Translations under genes and position numbers: made by a program
Notes under the pieces: model-generated
The model's database searches: none
Seen by the model: the letters and a program-made list of their open reading frames with translations, nothing else
What the model was told of the DNA's origin: nothing
Shown here: positions 9,220 to 17,066 of the stretch, piece after piece
How positions within the stretch are numbered: position 1 is the first letter of the stretch
How the letters are laid out: every line of letters starts with the position of its first letter
Assembly (NCBI GenBank): GCA_017643585.1
Contig: JAEPND010000008.1
Location: forward strand, 84,331-148,330
From: Maricaulis sp.
Lineage (GTDB): Bacteria; Pseudomonadota; Alphaproteobacteria; Caulobacterales; Maricaulaceae
Length of the DNA: 64,000 bases
Reading direction: 5' to 3'

Positions 9220-10725
9220 CTAACCGGCGCGCTTGAGAATGCGTCGACGCTGGACCGAAGAGGGTATGTTGAGCGCCTCTCGGTATTTGGCCACAGTCCG
9301 GCGTGCAATTTCAATCCCCTCGTCATGAAGAAGATTAACAAGCTTGTCGTCGGATAGCACGTCTTCCAAGGTTTCCTGGCCGATCAGCGTCTTGATCCTG
9401 TGACGAACTGCCTCAGCAGAATGGGCTTCTCCGCCCCCGGCGGACGGGATGGCGGAGGTGAAGAAATACTTCAGCTCGAACATGCCGCGGGGTGTGGAAA
9501 CAAACTTGTTGGACGTCACCCGGCTGACTGTGGACTCGTGCATGCCGATCGCATCAGCCACCGTCTTCAGGTTCAGCGGGCGCAGATAGGCCACGCCGTT
9601 AGCCAGGAACATGTCCTGCTGGCGGACAATCTCGCTGGCGACTTTCAGGATGGTGCGCGCGCGCTGATCCAGGCTTTTCACCAGCCAGGAGGCGTTCTGG
9701 CTGCACTCGGTAATGAAGCTCTTCTCGTTTTCTGTCCGCGCAGCAGTGTGGATCTCGTTATAATAGCGATTATTGACCAGGACGCGGGGCAGGGTTTCCG
9801 AGTTGAGCTCGACCTGCCAGCTGCCGTCGGGCGCCTGGCGGATGAAGACATCCGGCTCGACCGCGCGTGCGCTGTCATGTCCGAAAGCCATGCCTGGCTT
9901 GGGCGTCAGCTCGCGGATCTCGGAAATCATCTCGTCGAGGTCTTCATTGTCGACACCGCAAAGCGATTTGAGCGCGTCGTATTCATGCCGCGCCAAGCGC
10001 TCCAGATTGTCCAGCAACGTCGCCATGGCTGGATCGAGGCGATCCTTCTCGCGCAGTTGCAGGGCCAGGCATTCGCCCAGATCACGGGCCATGACCCCGG
10101 CCGGTTCAAAGCTCTGCGTCATTTCCAGCACGGCTTCAATGCGGGCCCGTTCGAGCCCGAGCCGGGCCGCGATCTCGGTCATGTCAGAGCGAAGATAGCC
10201 GTCTTCATCAGCCAGATCGATCAGATGCGCCCCGATCATGCGATCAATCGGGTCATGCGTGGCCGTCGCCAGCTGATCGTGCAGATGTTCGGCCAATGAC
10301 ATCTCGCGGGAGGAATTGGCTATGGCGTCATAGTCTTCGCTAATGGCGCCACCGCCTCCGTTTCCCCACGTCCCACCCTGGCTCACAGCGTCGGCTGGCG
10401 TATTGGCGGCGACCCCTGACAGGTCGGCCTTGGAATCATCGATGTGAAGCACGTCCGAATCAGCGTCGATTGATTCGCTCGCATCAGCGGACGGCGCGGA
10501 CAATTCGAGCTCTCGCGGTTCGCCTTCACCCTCCTGACGGGTTGATTCGGCGCTCTCGGAACTCTCGTCGCGTTCAAGCAGTGGATTGCGTTCCAGTTCG
10601 CCTTCGACGAACTCGGCAAGCTCCACATTTGATAGCTGTAGCAGCTTAATGGCTTGCTGGAGCTGTGGCGTCATCACCAGGGACTGGCCCTGGCGCATAT
10701 CCAGCTTCTGCATTATTCCAGCCAT
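9220..10725 (-). CDS. rpoN: RNA polymerase sigma-54 factor
   Basis: 501 residues. Region I (MRQGQSLVMTPQLQQAIKLL, residues about 10-50) binds activators. An acidic Ser/Glu-rich region II follows at about 55-130, then the core-binding domain (about 150-330), a helix-turn-helix (VADAIGMHESTVSRVTSNK) and the RpoN box ARRTVAKYREAL near the C-terminus, which recognises the -24 element. It needs AAA+ activators, none of which is in the window. GAGG five bases before ATG 10725 supports that start. Confidence 0.96.
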   Translation of the reverse strand: MAGIMQKLDMRQGQSLVMTPQLQQAIKLLQLSNVELAEFVEGELERNPLLERDESSESAESTRQEGEGEPRELELSAPSADASESIDADSDVLHIDDSKADLSGVAANTPADAVSQGGTWGNGGGGAISEDYDAIANSSREMSLAEHLHDQLATATHDPIDRMIGAHLIDLADEDGYLRSDMTEIAARLGLERARIEAVLEMTQSFEPAGVMARDLGECLALQLREKDRLDPAMATLLDNLERLARHEYDALKSLCGVDNEDLDEMISEIRELTPKPGMAFGHDSARAVEPDVFIRQAPDGSWQVELNSETLPRVLVNNRYYNEIHTAARTENEKSFITECSQNASWLVKSLDQRARTILKVASEIVRQQDMFLANGVAYLRPLNLKTVADAIGMHESTVSRVTSNKFVSTPRGMFELKYFFTSAIPSAGGGEAHSAEAVRHRIKTLIGQETLEDVLSDDKLVNLLHDEGIEIARRTVAKYREALNIPSSVQRRRILKRAG

Positions 10726-10762
10726 GAAAACCTCTGTTTGGTACGTTTCCTGCAGAGGTTAA

Positions 10763-11527
10763 TCAGGAAAAGCTTTCTCCGAGATAAACGCGCTTCACAT
10801 CCGGGTTGGATCGGATCTCGTCGGGAGAGCCTTCGAACAGCACTTCACCATCATAAATAATGGTTGCTCGGTCAGTGATTTCCAGCGTTTCACGGACATT
10901 GTGGTCGGTGATCAAAATGCCGATTCCACGATCCTTGAGAAAGCGGATCAGGTCGCGAATATCCGCGATCGCCAGTGGGTCAATGCCGGCAAAGGGCTCG
11001 TCGAGCAGCATGAAAGACGGGCGCGTAGCTAGGGCCCGGGCGATCTCGACGCGGCGGCGTTCACCACCCGAAAGCGAGGGCGCGCGCGCGTGGCGAAGGT
11101 GCGAGATGCGCAATTCCTCGAGCAATTGCTCGACCAGGTCCATGCGCTTTTCCCGGTCCTTCTCGACGATCTCGGCGACAGCAAGGATGTTCTGCTCGAC
11201 GCTCATACCGTGGAAGATGGATTTTTCCTGCGGCAGATAGCCGATGCCCAGGCGGGCGCGCTGGTACATGGGCAGGCGGGTGATGTCCTCGCCATCGAGC
11301 AGGATCTTGCCGTAATCGGCTTCGACCAGGCCCGTAATCATGTAGAAACAGGTGGTCTTGCCCGCGCCATTGGGGCCGAGTAGGCCGGCGACCTCGCCGC
11401 GCTGAAGGGTCAGGGAGACCCCTTTCACGACCGGACGTTTGGCGTAGGCCTTGCCAATTTTCTCGACCGTCAGGCCGGAGACGCGAGCGGGCGTCTCGGC
11501 GACGCGTTCTGTGGTCGTAGCATCCAT
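10763..11527 (-). CDS. lptB: LPS export ABC transporter ATP-binding protein LptB
   Basis: 254 residues. Walker A is GPNGAGKTT, the Q-loop region is YLPQEKSIFHGMSVEQN, the signature is LSGGERRRVEIARAL, Walker B is FMLLDEPFAGIDP, and the switch His is in ITDHNVRETLEI. With LptFG, encoded elsewhere, it powers LPS extraction from the inner membrane. It follows lptA by 18 bases and precedes rpoN, the usual order. The first 17 or so residues are not conserved, so a later start is possible. Confidence 0.96.
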   Translation of the reverse strand: MDATTTERVAETPARVSGLTVEKIGKAYAKRPVVKGVSLTLQRGEVAGLLGPNGAGKTTCFYMITGLVEADYGKILLDGEDITRLPMYQRARLGIGYLPQEKSIFHGMSVEQNILAVAEIVEKDREKRMDLVEQLLEELRISHLRHARAPSLSGGERRRVEIARALATRPSFMLLDEPFAGIDPLAIADIRDLIRFLKDRGIGILITDHNVRETLEITDRATIIYDGEVLFEGSPDEIRSNPDVKRVYLGESFS

Positions 11528-11545
11528 GAAAACAGTATCCCGGCC

Positions 11546-12067
11546 CTAATTGCCGTCGGTTTCGGTGTCATCAGCAGGGACGAGCACGGCGCGGACGCGC
11601 TGGCCATCACCCTGTTCGCCGAAGCGGGAATTGCCGCTGACGAGATCCGTCTGGAAAAACGTGGTCGTGACGGTGTTGTCGCCCTGGGTAATGACGACGT
11701 CTCCGGTGAGCGTGATGGTTTCATCATCTAGATTGTACAGGCCGCGATCACCGCGCGCTGTTTGTTCCGGGGTTATGTAGAAGACGTTCTCCACGGCCTC
11801 GATACGATCGATATCACCCCATCCACTGGAGCCATCCGCTGCGGTCCCGGTGTAATAGACATCGATGCGCGCCGCGCGCAGGGCGCTGTCGCCCTGCACC
11901 GCATTGACATTGCCCCGCCAGACGATGCGGTGCTCTGCATCAAGCACCTCGACGTGATCCGCCTCAATGTCCAGCGGCAGACTGGCATTGCCGATCTGGG
12001 CGCTGGCAGGCGCACCGGCCAGCGCAAGGGCTGTCGTGGCGAGAGCAATCAAAACCAGGATGCGCAT
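11546..12067 (-). CDS. lptA: LPS transport periplasmic protein LptA (OstA-like)
   Basis: 173 residues with an N-terminal signal peptide (about 1-24, ending ASAQ). The OstA/LptA beta-jellyroll follows (about 28-160): LPLDIEADHVEVLDAEHRIVW, GNVNAVQGDSALRAARIDVYY and LTGDVVITQGDNTV. LptA oligomerises to bridge the periplasm for LPS. Its ATG shares one base with the lptC stop (TGATG), so translation is coupled. Confidence 0.9.
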   Translation of the reverse strand: MRILVLIALATTALALAGAPASAQIGNASLPLDIEADHVEVLDAEHRIVWRGNVNAVQGDSALRAARIDVYYTGTAADGSSGWGDIDRIEAVENVFYITPEQTARGDRGLYNLDDETITLTGDVVITQGDNTVTTTFFQTDLVSGNSRFGEQGDGQRVRAVLVPADDTETDGN

Positions 12068-12765
12068 CAGTTTCCGTCTCCGTCCGTCGCGGTATCTGTG
12101 CGATCTTGTACGATACGCGCGCGCACGCGTCCCTCGAAAATCACACGATCGCCGCCATCATGTATTTCAAACCGGTCAGCCCGGATCTGCCCCATGGGGC
12201 CATTGCCATCGACCGGCTCTTCGCCAACCACACGTTCCTCGCGCAGATAGACCCGCGCATGATCGGTAGCGAAGCTGTAGCCTTCGGCCGTGTTCAGATT
12301 CACCTCGGTGTTGAGATCGATGATCCGGTTCGAGGGGTCATAGACGCCGGATTCGGCCAGAACGAGTGATTCCGCACCGCCTCCGGTCAGCAGGTCATAC
12401 TCCAGCCGCGGTCGATCAAGATCGGTCAGCCCGATCGCGCTGTCGCTGCGCCGGATGGCAGAGTCTGCGGTGACCGTGTAAGGTGTCAGATTCTCGTCCC
12501 GGCCGGTAAAGCGCGGATTGAGCATGCGCACATCCGTGCTGACCGCCTCGGTGGATTCCGTCGAGCCGCCCTGTGAGCCAAAAAACATCTGAGCAATCAC
12601 CAGCAGCGAGATCGCGATGGCGCCGCCTGCGAAGATCATCCGCAACAGGCTGACCAGCGCCGTACGGCGACGGGCCGCGTTCAGCGTCAATGCGCGTCGC
12701 GGTTCCCAGTTTCCGTGATGTGTCGGCTGCAGGGCTTCCAGACCCTGCGCGGCACTCGCAGTCAT
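12067..12765 (-). CDS. lptC: LPS export protein LptC
   Basis: About 232 residues. One transmembrane segment near residues 38-62 (VSLLRMIFAGGAIAISLLVI) anchors the protein. The periplasmic domain has the LptC pattern MLNPRFTGRDENLTPYTVTAD and later a jellyroll repeat with EVNLNTAEGYSFATDHARVY. LptC hands LPS from LptBFG to LptA. The ATG at 12765 and a GTG one codon earlier are both possible starts. It is the first gene of the lptC-lptA-lptB-rpoN-hpf-ptsN run. Confidence 0.88.
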   Translation of the reverse strand: MTASAAQGLEALQPTHHGNWEPRRALTLNAARRRTALVSLLRMIFAGGAIAISLLVIAQMFFGSQGGSTESTEAVSTDVRMLNPRFTGRDENLTPYTVTADSAIRRSDSAIGLTDLDRPRLEYDLLTGGGAESLVLAESGVYDPSNRIIDLNTEVNLNTAEGYSFATDHARVYLREERVVGEEPVDGNGPMGQIRADRFEIHDGGDRVIFEGRVRARIVQDRTDTATDGDGN

Positions 12766-12848
12766 CACTCTAAGTCTTTCGAGTTGGCGCGTTCGTGGTT
12801 ACCGCCCACTAAGACCAGCCTTTGCTGGCTATTTCAAGGCGGCCTCCG

Positions 12849-13463
12849 TTACGAATGTGCGAAGATATCGGTTTCCGGCCAGCCCATCAGATCGAGTTCT
12901 GCGCGTGTGGGCAGGAAGTCGAAGCAGGATTTCGCCAACGCCATACGGCCCTCGCGCTCCAGCATGGCGCTCAGTCGCTCGCGCAATTTGTGCAGGTGCT
13001 GCACATCCGAGGCTGCATATTCCAGCTGTGCAGGGGACAGCGTCTCTGCACCCCAATCAGAGCTTTGCTGCTGCTTGTTCATGTCCGCGCCCACCAGTTC
13101 CCGGGTGACGTCCTTCAGGCCATGACGATCCGTATAGGTCCGGATCAGTTTCGAAGCGATCTTGGTGCAGAAAACCGGGGCGAGTGTCACACCCAGATAT
13201 TTGCGGATCATGGCCACGTCGAAACGCGCGAAGTGCAGGATTTTCTCAACTCCGGGATCCGCAAGCAGGGCCTTCAGATTGGGGCAGTTATAATGGCTGC
13301 GATCCATCTGCACGATGTGAGCATCGCCATCGCCGGAGGATATCTGCACAACGCACAGCTGGTCGCGCACCAGGGAGAGGCCCTGGGTTTCCGTATCAAT
13401 GGCGATGAGCGAGCCCAGGTCGAGCCCGTCGGGCAGGTCGCCCTTGTGGTAGTGGATGGTCAT
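12849..13463 (-). CDS. Short RNase D-like 3'-5' exonuclease
   Basis: 204 residues: a DEDDy exonuclease domain without the HRDC domains of full-length RNase D. Motif I is AIDTETQGLSL (DxE), motif II is HFARFDVAMIRKYLG, and motif III is YAASDVQHLHKL (YxxxD). This short form is common in alphaproteobacteria and usually lies next to the lpt cluster. It probably trims tRNA or other small RNAs. I prefer ATG 13463, with AAGGA seven bases upstream, over the adjoining GTG. Confidence 0.9.
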   Translation of the reverse strand: MTIHYHKGDLPDGLDLGSLIAIDTETQGLSLVRDQLCVVQISSGDGDAHIVQMDRSHYNCPNLKALLADPGVEKILHFARFDVAMIRKYLGVTLAPVFCTKIASKLIRTYTDRHGLKDVTRELVGADMNKQQQSSDWGAETLSPAQLEYAASDVQHLHKLRERLSAMLEREGRMALAKSCFDFLPTRAELDLMGWPETDIFAHS

Positions 13464-13861
13464 CACATGATCCTTGTCTGAGCTGTCGTCCTAGCGCTCC
13501 GGAGATGAATGGGCAATGGTGCGTGCGGGTGCAGCGCGCAGCGCGAGATCGCTCCCGCGCGGCGGCGGGATGAGTGAACGCGTGTTCGAGGTGCTTGTGA
13601 ACCGGCTCCGCCGCCGGGGCGAGGCCTGGTGATACGTTCACGATCAAAAGGCACGATTGTGTGACGTTTCGGATAAAAACGAAAAAGTAATCGATCAGTA
13701 AATTATCAAAATGATCAGATAAAAATATATAAAAACAGGATATTAAATCCAATTCAAAGGCACTCCAAAATACGCAGTATACGGACTTTACTTTTCGAAT
13801 TCTGGGTTGTAACAATAGTGTCACATTCAACGACACATGATCCCGACAAGGAGGGTGAAGC
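13464..13861. other. Intergenic region with an abrupt AT-rich stretch
   Basis: No gene is supported here. The left half is high-GC. From about 13640 to 13810 composition drops sharply to AT-rich, with many AAAA and ATAT tracts, which is unlike the neighbours. The right end holds a strong ribosome site (AAGGAGGGTGAAGC) for the gene at 13862. The AT-rich block is a plausible promoter or upstream activating region for that gene and for the exonuclease. Confidence 0.5.
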
Positions 13862-14287
13862 ATGAAAAAGACAAACATGATGTTCGCCGCATCCCTCGCA
13901 GCAACCGTCGCTTTCGCACCGTTTGCTGCCGCTCAGAATTATTCCCGTCCGGACGCATTCCTGCTAGAGGCCATGGGCCAGCGGGGCTGGACGGTATCCT
14001 GCCAATTGACCCAGGCTGATGGGGACCGTGTCACCACGCGCGACCGCGGCCGCGGCCTGCACGACAATGCGCGTGTCCAGGTCAGTGATGTTCAGACCGG
14101 TACGTGTTCCTACGAAGTGCCCGAACGCGGCGCTCTGCGTCTCACCATGCGGATCGATCACACGCAGTTCGAGTGCCCCTTCACGGTGACCGAGGACGGT
14201 TTCTGCCGCGCCCAGCTGCGGCCGGGCACGTCCGGCAGCTTCCGGGTCGAGCGTCGCGCAGGTGACGTAGCAGGCACGGGCAGCTAG
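13862..14287 (+). CDS. Exported hypothetical protein
   Basis: 141 residues. The signal peptide MKKTNMMFAASLAATVAFAP... ends AAAQ (about residue 25). The mature part has three cysteines (VSCQLT, TGTCSYEV, FECPFT) plus one more in GFCRAQ, so two disulfides are possible. No family is recognised. It has a very strong ribosome site, an AT-rich upstream region and its own terminator, which suggests a well-expressed single gene. Confidence 0.75.
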   Translation: MKKTNMMFAASLAATVAFAPFAAAQNYSRPDAFLLEAMGQRGWTVSCQLTQADGDRVTTRDRGRGLHDNARVQVSDVQTGTCSYEVPERGALRLTMRIDHTQFECPFTVTEDGFCRAQLRPGTSGSFRVERRAGDVAGTGS

Positions 14288-14332
14288 GCGCTGCACACCA
14301 CTGCATAGACGGCCGGATCGCACGAGATCCCG

Positions 14333-14376
14333 AGCCACGCAGGGCTGTCTTTCAGGGCCCTGCGCGGCTTTTTTGT
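14333..14376 (+). terminator. Rho-independent terminator of the exported protein gene
   Basis: CGCAGGGC pairs with GCCCTGCG, extended by AGCC/GGCT with small bulges, and is followed by TTTTTTGTGT. Confidence 0.9.
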
Positions 14377-14398
14377 GTGCGCGATACAGCGTCAGATC

Positions 14399-14428
14399 TT
14401 GCGCGCGCTACAGAGGTATTAGAATATT
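14399..14428 (+). promoter_or_regulatory. Possible sigma-70-type promoter
   Basis: TTGCGC at 14399 and AATATT at 14423 are separated by 18 bases, giving a start near 14433-14436, right at the first paired base of the structured RNA candidate. This is a pattern match only. Confidence 0.3.
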
Positions 14429-14431
14429 ACT

Positions 14432-14580
14432 AGTGCTGCGCTCATGCGACACGCATAAGTGGCGGGCAGGGTCGCATCCCCCAAAATGTGAGCCTGAATT
14501 GCCCAATACCCGTGATCTACGGATCGCAAAAAGCACTGCATCCCGCTTCGGCCCCAAAACGAAGCGGGATGTTTTGTGTC
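14432..14580 (+). ncRNA. Candidate structured small RNA
   Basis: No protein gene is credible here, but the sequence folds: AGTGCT at 14432 pairs with AGCACT at 14532, GCG with CGC just inside, and GGGCA with TGCCC further in. The closed domain is followed at once by a 12-base perfect stem (14539-14550 with 14560-14571) and TTTTGTGT, a convincing intrinsic terminator. A promoter-like pair lies upstream. I do not match it to a known RNA family; it is shorter than 6S RNA. Confidence 0.35.
14539..14578 (+). terminator. Strong intrinsic terminator hairpin
   Basis: The stem CATCCCGCTTCG / CGAAGCGGGATG is perfect over 12 pairs with a 9-base loop and is followed by TTTTGTGT on the plus strand. No protein gene ends just upstream, which is the main reason to suspect an RNA gene here. 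Confidence 0.75.
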
Positions 14581-14642
14581 TGGGCTCCGGCTGAGCGCGC
14601 GATCGCACCGTCACCGGCAGCGCCACAAACACAGCCAGAAAC

Positions 14643-14666
14643 AAAAACAGCCGCACATCGGCGGCT
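14643..14666 (-). terminator. Displaced terminator of tRNA-Leu
   Basis: On the minus strand AGCCGC, a six-base loop and GCGGCT are followed by G and TTTTTG. It lies about 25 bases beyond the left attachment repeat, the distance expected for a terminator just past the tRNA-Leu 3' end. The integrated element now separates it from the tRNA by 4.7 kb. Confidence 0.55.
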
Positions 14667-14690
14667 TGTCGTTTCAATCTTTGCGAGGGG

Positions 14691-14713
14691 ATGGTGCCAG
14701 GAGAGGCGTCGAA
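14691..14713 (-). repeat. Left attachment-site repeat (att)
   Basis: Reads ATGGTGCCAGGAGAGG then CGTCGAA on the plus strand, against ATGGTGCCCAGGAGAGG then ACTCGAA in the tRNA-Leu 3' end (19420-19443). That is 21 matches with one gap and two substitutions, in the same orientation. The divergence suggests an old insertion or a tRNA-like target. Confidence 0.7.
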
Positions 14714-14768
14714 TATTTGTAGCATCTTACTGATTTAATATCAAAAATTATATCCCGAATTTTGAAAG

Positions 14769-14792
14769 ACCAACAATTATACCAACAAATTT
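14769..14792 (+). repeat. Arm-type integrase-binding repeats, left end
   Basis: ACCAACAA at 14769 and TACCAACAAATTT at 14780 lie 4 bases apart. The second is identical over 13 bases to the repeat at 19291-19303, in the same orientation. Repeats at both ends of an integrase element fit arm-type sites. Confidence 0.6.
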
Positions 14793-14947
14793 AGCGCCCA
14801 TGAGCTCGTCGCTTCGAGGGGGGCATCGAAGATTTGGTCAGCTGGATAGGATTGGGACAAGCGACAGTGCGCCATCTTCGCTACACGTCTCTAATCGCTC
14901 AAACTCAGACTACTAGCAAGTGCGATTGAGAACTGCTTTGTCCTTGG

Positions 14948-14981
14948 CCGAACTCGGTTTGGGCTAAACCGAATTCGGTTT
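14948..14981. promoter_or_regulatory. Tandem palindromic operator-like repeat
   Basis: CCGAACTCGGTTT (14948) and CCGAATTCGGTTT (14969) are 21 bases apart, two helical turns. The second sits in a perfect 16-base palindrome, AAACCGAATTCGGTTT (14966-14981). Such a pair is typical of a dimeric repressor's operators, perhaps for the gene at 15201 or the element's own regulator. Confidence 0.4.
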
Positions 14982-15200
14982 CAAACGGGTTGTCGCGTTC
15001 GTCCGCTCGCAATGATCGCGGAGTTGGAGTCAGGCGAAAGCGGACCGGTCTTCAAAAGCACGAACTTCCGGTCGGAGCCCACTCGACCTATTGCCGTCAC
15101 AAAGTTTACTTTCTCTAGGATGCGTGTCTGGCTGCGTGCAACTGAGCGCCGCTCGCTGCAGCGCATTGATCCGCTGGGGCGGATCACGGGAGACTAGTTG

Positions 15201-16970
15201 ATGCTTGAGAGTTTATCCGCGCTTGTTTTTGCGGCCGCGATTTCTTCTTTGACAGCGCAAGATTCTGATCAATATCAATTTGACCGCGAAGTTCTGGAAT
15301 GCGTGAGCGTTGAAGATTGCACTCCGTACCTAATGCGGCGTCGAGGCGTGCGGCACACCGATGATCTGATTGAGCATCTTGTGTCGGTTTATTCACAAGC
15401 CGGGGCTGATGGACGCGTTGCGGTCATCGAGGCAATCGGTCGAGCGGAGCGGTTTGAAGCTCGTCCTGGCGTGCAAGTCGCTATGCATCTGCCCGGTTAT
15501 ACTGAAGCGGACCAAGGCCGAATTCTGGCGCTTGTCAGCGAGGATCTGTTCTCAGACGCAACGGTGCTGTTGGGGCATGTGGGTGAGCGGCTGGCGCTCT
15601 TGGAGCTGATGGAAGCTCAGGATGGGCAATACAATCGCGCGAGCTTTGTGGACGCGGTCAGCGTCGCTGGCGACCGCGCAATTCCTGTTTTTCTTCCGTA
15701 CATGTCCTCACTTATCCGGGAGGATCGGGAAGAAGACGCCTGGACACTGGCCAACGGATTGCGAACGTTCCGGTCGTCAGACGCTTACTCGCAGTTTCGT
15801 GTCCCCATCACGAGCGCTTCTATTCAGATGTTGTTTGAATTAGCTGCGTCCACGGCTACCGCGGACGAAGAACGGCTTGCGGCAATGATCCTCCTTCAGC
15901 GTGGTGGCGACGCAATTCGCACCGTCGAGGAAGGGCTTCTCGAGATGGCTCGAGGGGAGCATGAGCGCCTCGCGCCGCTCGCTCTAAGCGCGCTCATGGA
16001 GATTCGGAACCATGAGATCGTGCCTGACCTGATCGCCCAATGTCAGTCACACGGTTTAGGCGATGAGCGATATTTCGATCTCTATGGTCCGTGTCAGTTC
16101 GACTACTTTCAATTCCTTGGGCCAAATGCCATTCCGGCCGGCCCGCGTATGCTGGATCTATTGAATTCGGAGCACCTTGAGTTTCGGCTGGAGGTTATCA
16201 AGACGCTCGCCGCCATAGGATACCGCCCGGCGGTGCCGCGCCTTCGCGAGCTATTGCGCTCCGAGTATTGGTCGGAGGTCATTGAGGCCGCGAATGCACT
16301 TCGGTCGCTGGACGATCGCGGTTATGCATCCATAATCGAAGAGGTCGCGTCCACCCATTGGCTTCCGTTCGCTCGTGAGGAGCTTGAATTGGTGATGAGT
16401 GGTTGGCTCACTGAGGCGGTTGAGGATGAAGACGCCGATGATCGCCTCTGGCGTTTTCCGGAAGCCGAAGCTTGCGCGAGCGGTCGGTGGGCTTGGCAAG
16501 GCGCCGTGATCGATGAGCCTGGCTCAGACGCGATCATGACGGACCCAGCCGAAAACGATTTCGGTCGTCGCATGGTTCTAGACCTCGGTGCGTTTCAATT
16601 GATCGGAACGGACCGGGGCGAATGGAGCGGTGAGTTGTACATTCAGTCAGGCGAAGGTGATCCGGTTCGTCTTGTCGAGGACAATGTTCTCAGCATGCAG
16701 CGAGTAGAAGGCGGGGCGATTGTTGCAACTGGCCTCAACCACATGATGCCGGGCCGTGGCAACATCTACCTTGTGACCGAGACCAACGATGGCTGGCATC
16801 TCAGTCATCTTACGGAGGCAACGGGGCCGAGCTACGGCGGATTGGTGCGAGTCTCTGATGGGGTGTTTGCGGCGTTCGAGCTGCGGCCGCAGCCTGGGAG
16901 CGAGCAATTCGTGTCTGTGTTCCACTTAAGCCGCGGGATGTTGGGCGTGGCGTCTTGTGTTTCCGATTGA
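15201..16970 (+). CDS. Exported protein with HEAT-like repeats, element cargo
   Basis: 589 residues from ATG 15201, with GGGAG upstream; a TTG just before is less likely. An N-terminal signal peptide (MLESLSALVFAAAISSLTAQ) precedes a charged region. Helical repeats of HEAT/PBS-lyase type are clearest at about 315-380: EVIKTLAAIGYRPAVPRLREL, then EVIEAANALRSLDDRGYASI. The C-terminal third (about 430-589) is beta-rich (LDLGAFQLIGTDRGEWSGELY, VRLVEDNVLSMQRVEGG), perhaps propeller-like. I do not recognise the whole protein. It is the only cargo gene of the tRNA-Leu element, but nothing shows what it does for element or host. Confidence 0.75.
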   Translation: MLESLSALVFAAAISSLTAQDSDQYQFDREVLECVSVEDCTPYLMRRRGVRHTDDLIEHLVSVYSQAGADGRVAVIEAIGRAERFEARPGVQVAMHLPGYTEADQGRILALVSEDLFSDATVLLGHVGERLALLELMEAQDGQYNRASFVDAVSVAGDRAIPVFLPYMSSLIREDREEDAWTLANGLRTFRSSDAYSQFRVPITSASIQMLFELAASTATADEERLAAMILLQRGGDAIRTVEEGLLEMARGEHERLAPLALSALMEIRNHEIVPDLIAQCQSHGLGDERYFDLYGPCQFDYFQFLGPNAIPAGPRMLDLLNSEHLEFRLEVIKTLAAIGYRPAVPRLRELLRSEYWSEVIEAANALRSLDDRGYASIIEEVASTHWLPFAREELELVMSGWLTEAVEDEDADDRLWRFPEAEACASGRWAWQGAVIDEPGSDAIMTDPAENDFGRRMVLDLGAFQLIGTDRGEWSGELYIQSGEGDPVRLVEDNVLSMQRVEGGAIVATGLNHMMPGRGNIYLVTETNDGWHLSHLTEATGPSYGGLVRVSDGVFAAFELRPQPGSEQFVSVFHLSRGMLGVASCVSD

Positions 16971-17066
16971 GGCCGAATGGCGTTGTCTAGCGCCGGAATC
17001 TTGATGGCTTGATCTCATTTGAGCTGTAGATGCATAGACGCGGTGGTGTTCACCTGCCGACTGCAG

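Larger units (their letters stand above)
14714..15200. other. Left-end non-coding region of the element
   Basis: No convincing gene. It contains an AT-rich stretch (14724-14795), arm-type repeats (14769-14792) and a palindrome pair at 14948-14981. A 61-codon open frame (15012-15197) ends four bases before the next start but has no ribosome site or protein-like features, so I left it out. Confidence 0.5.

Noticed and set aside
14432-14580. 6S RNA or signal-recognition-particle RNA
   Set aside because: The closed domain is about 106 bases, too short for 6S, and the conserved SRP tetraloop and asymmetric loop are not seen.
14408-14725. 105-codon minus-strand frame crossing the attachment repeat and terminators
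   Set aside because: It spans two terminator hairpins and the att repeat, has no ribosome site, and its residues are Arg/Pro-rich without a protein-like pattern.
15012-15197. 61-codon plus-strand frame just before the element's exported protein
   Set aside because: No ribosome site, no recognisable features, and an overlapping antisense frame of similar length; chance open frame is likely.
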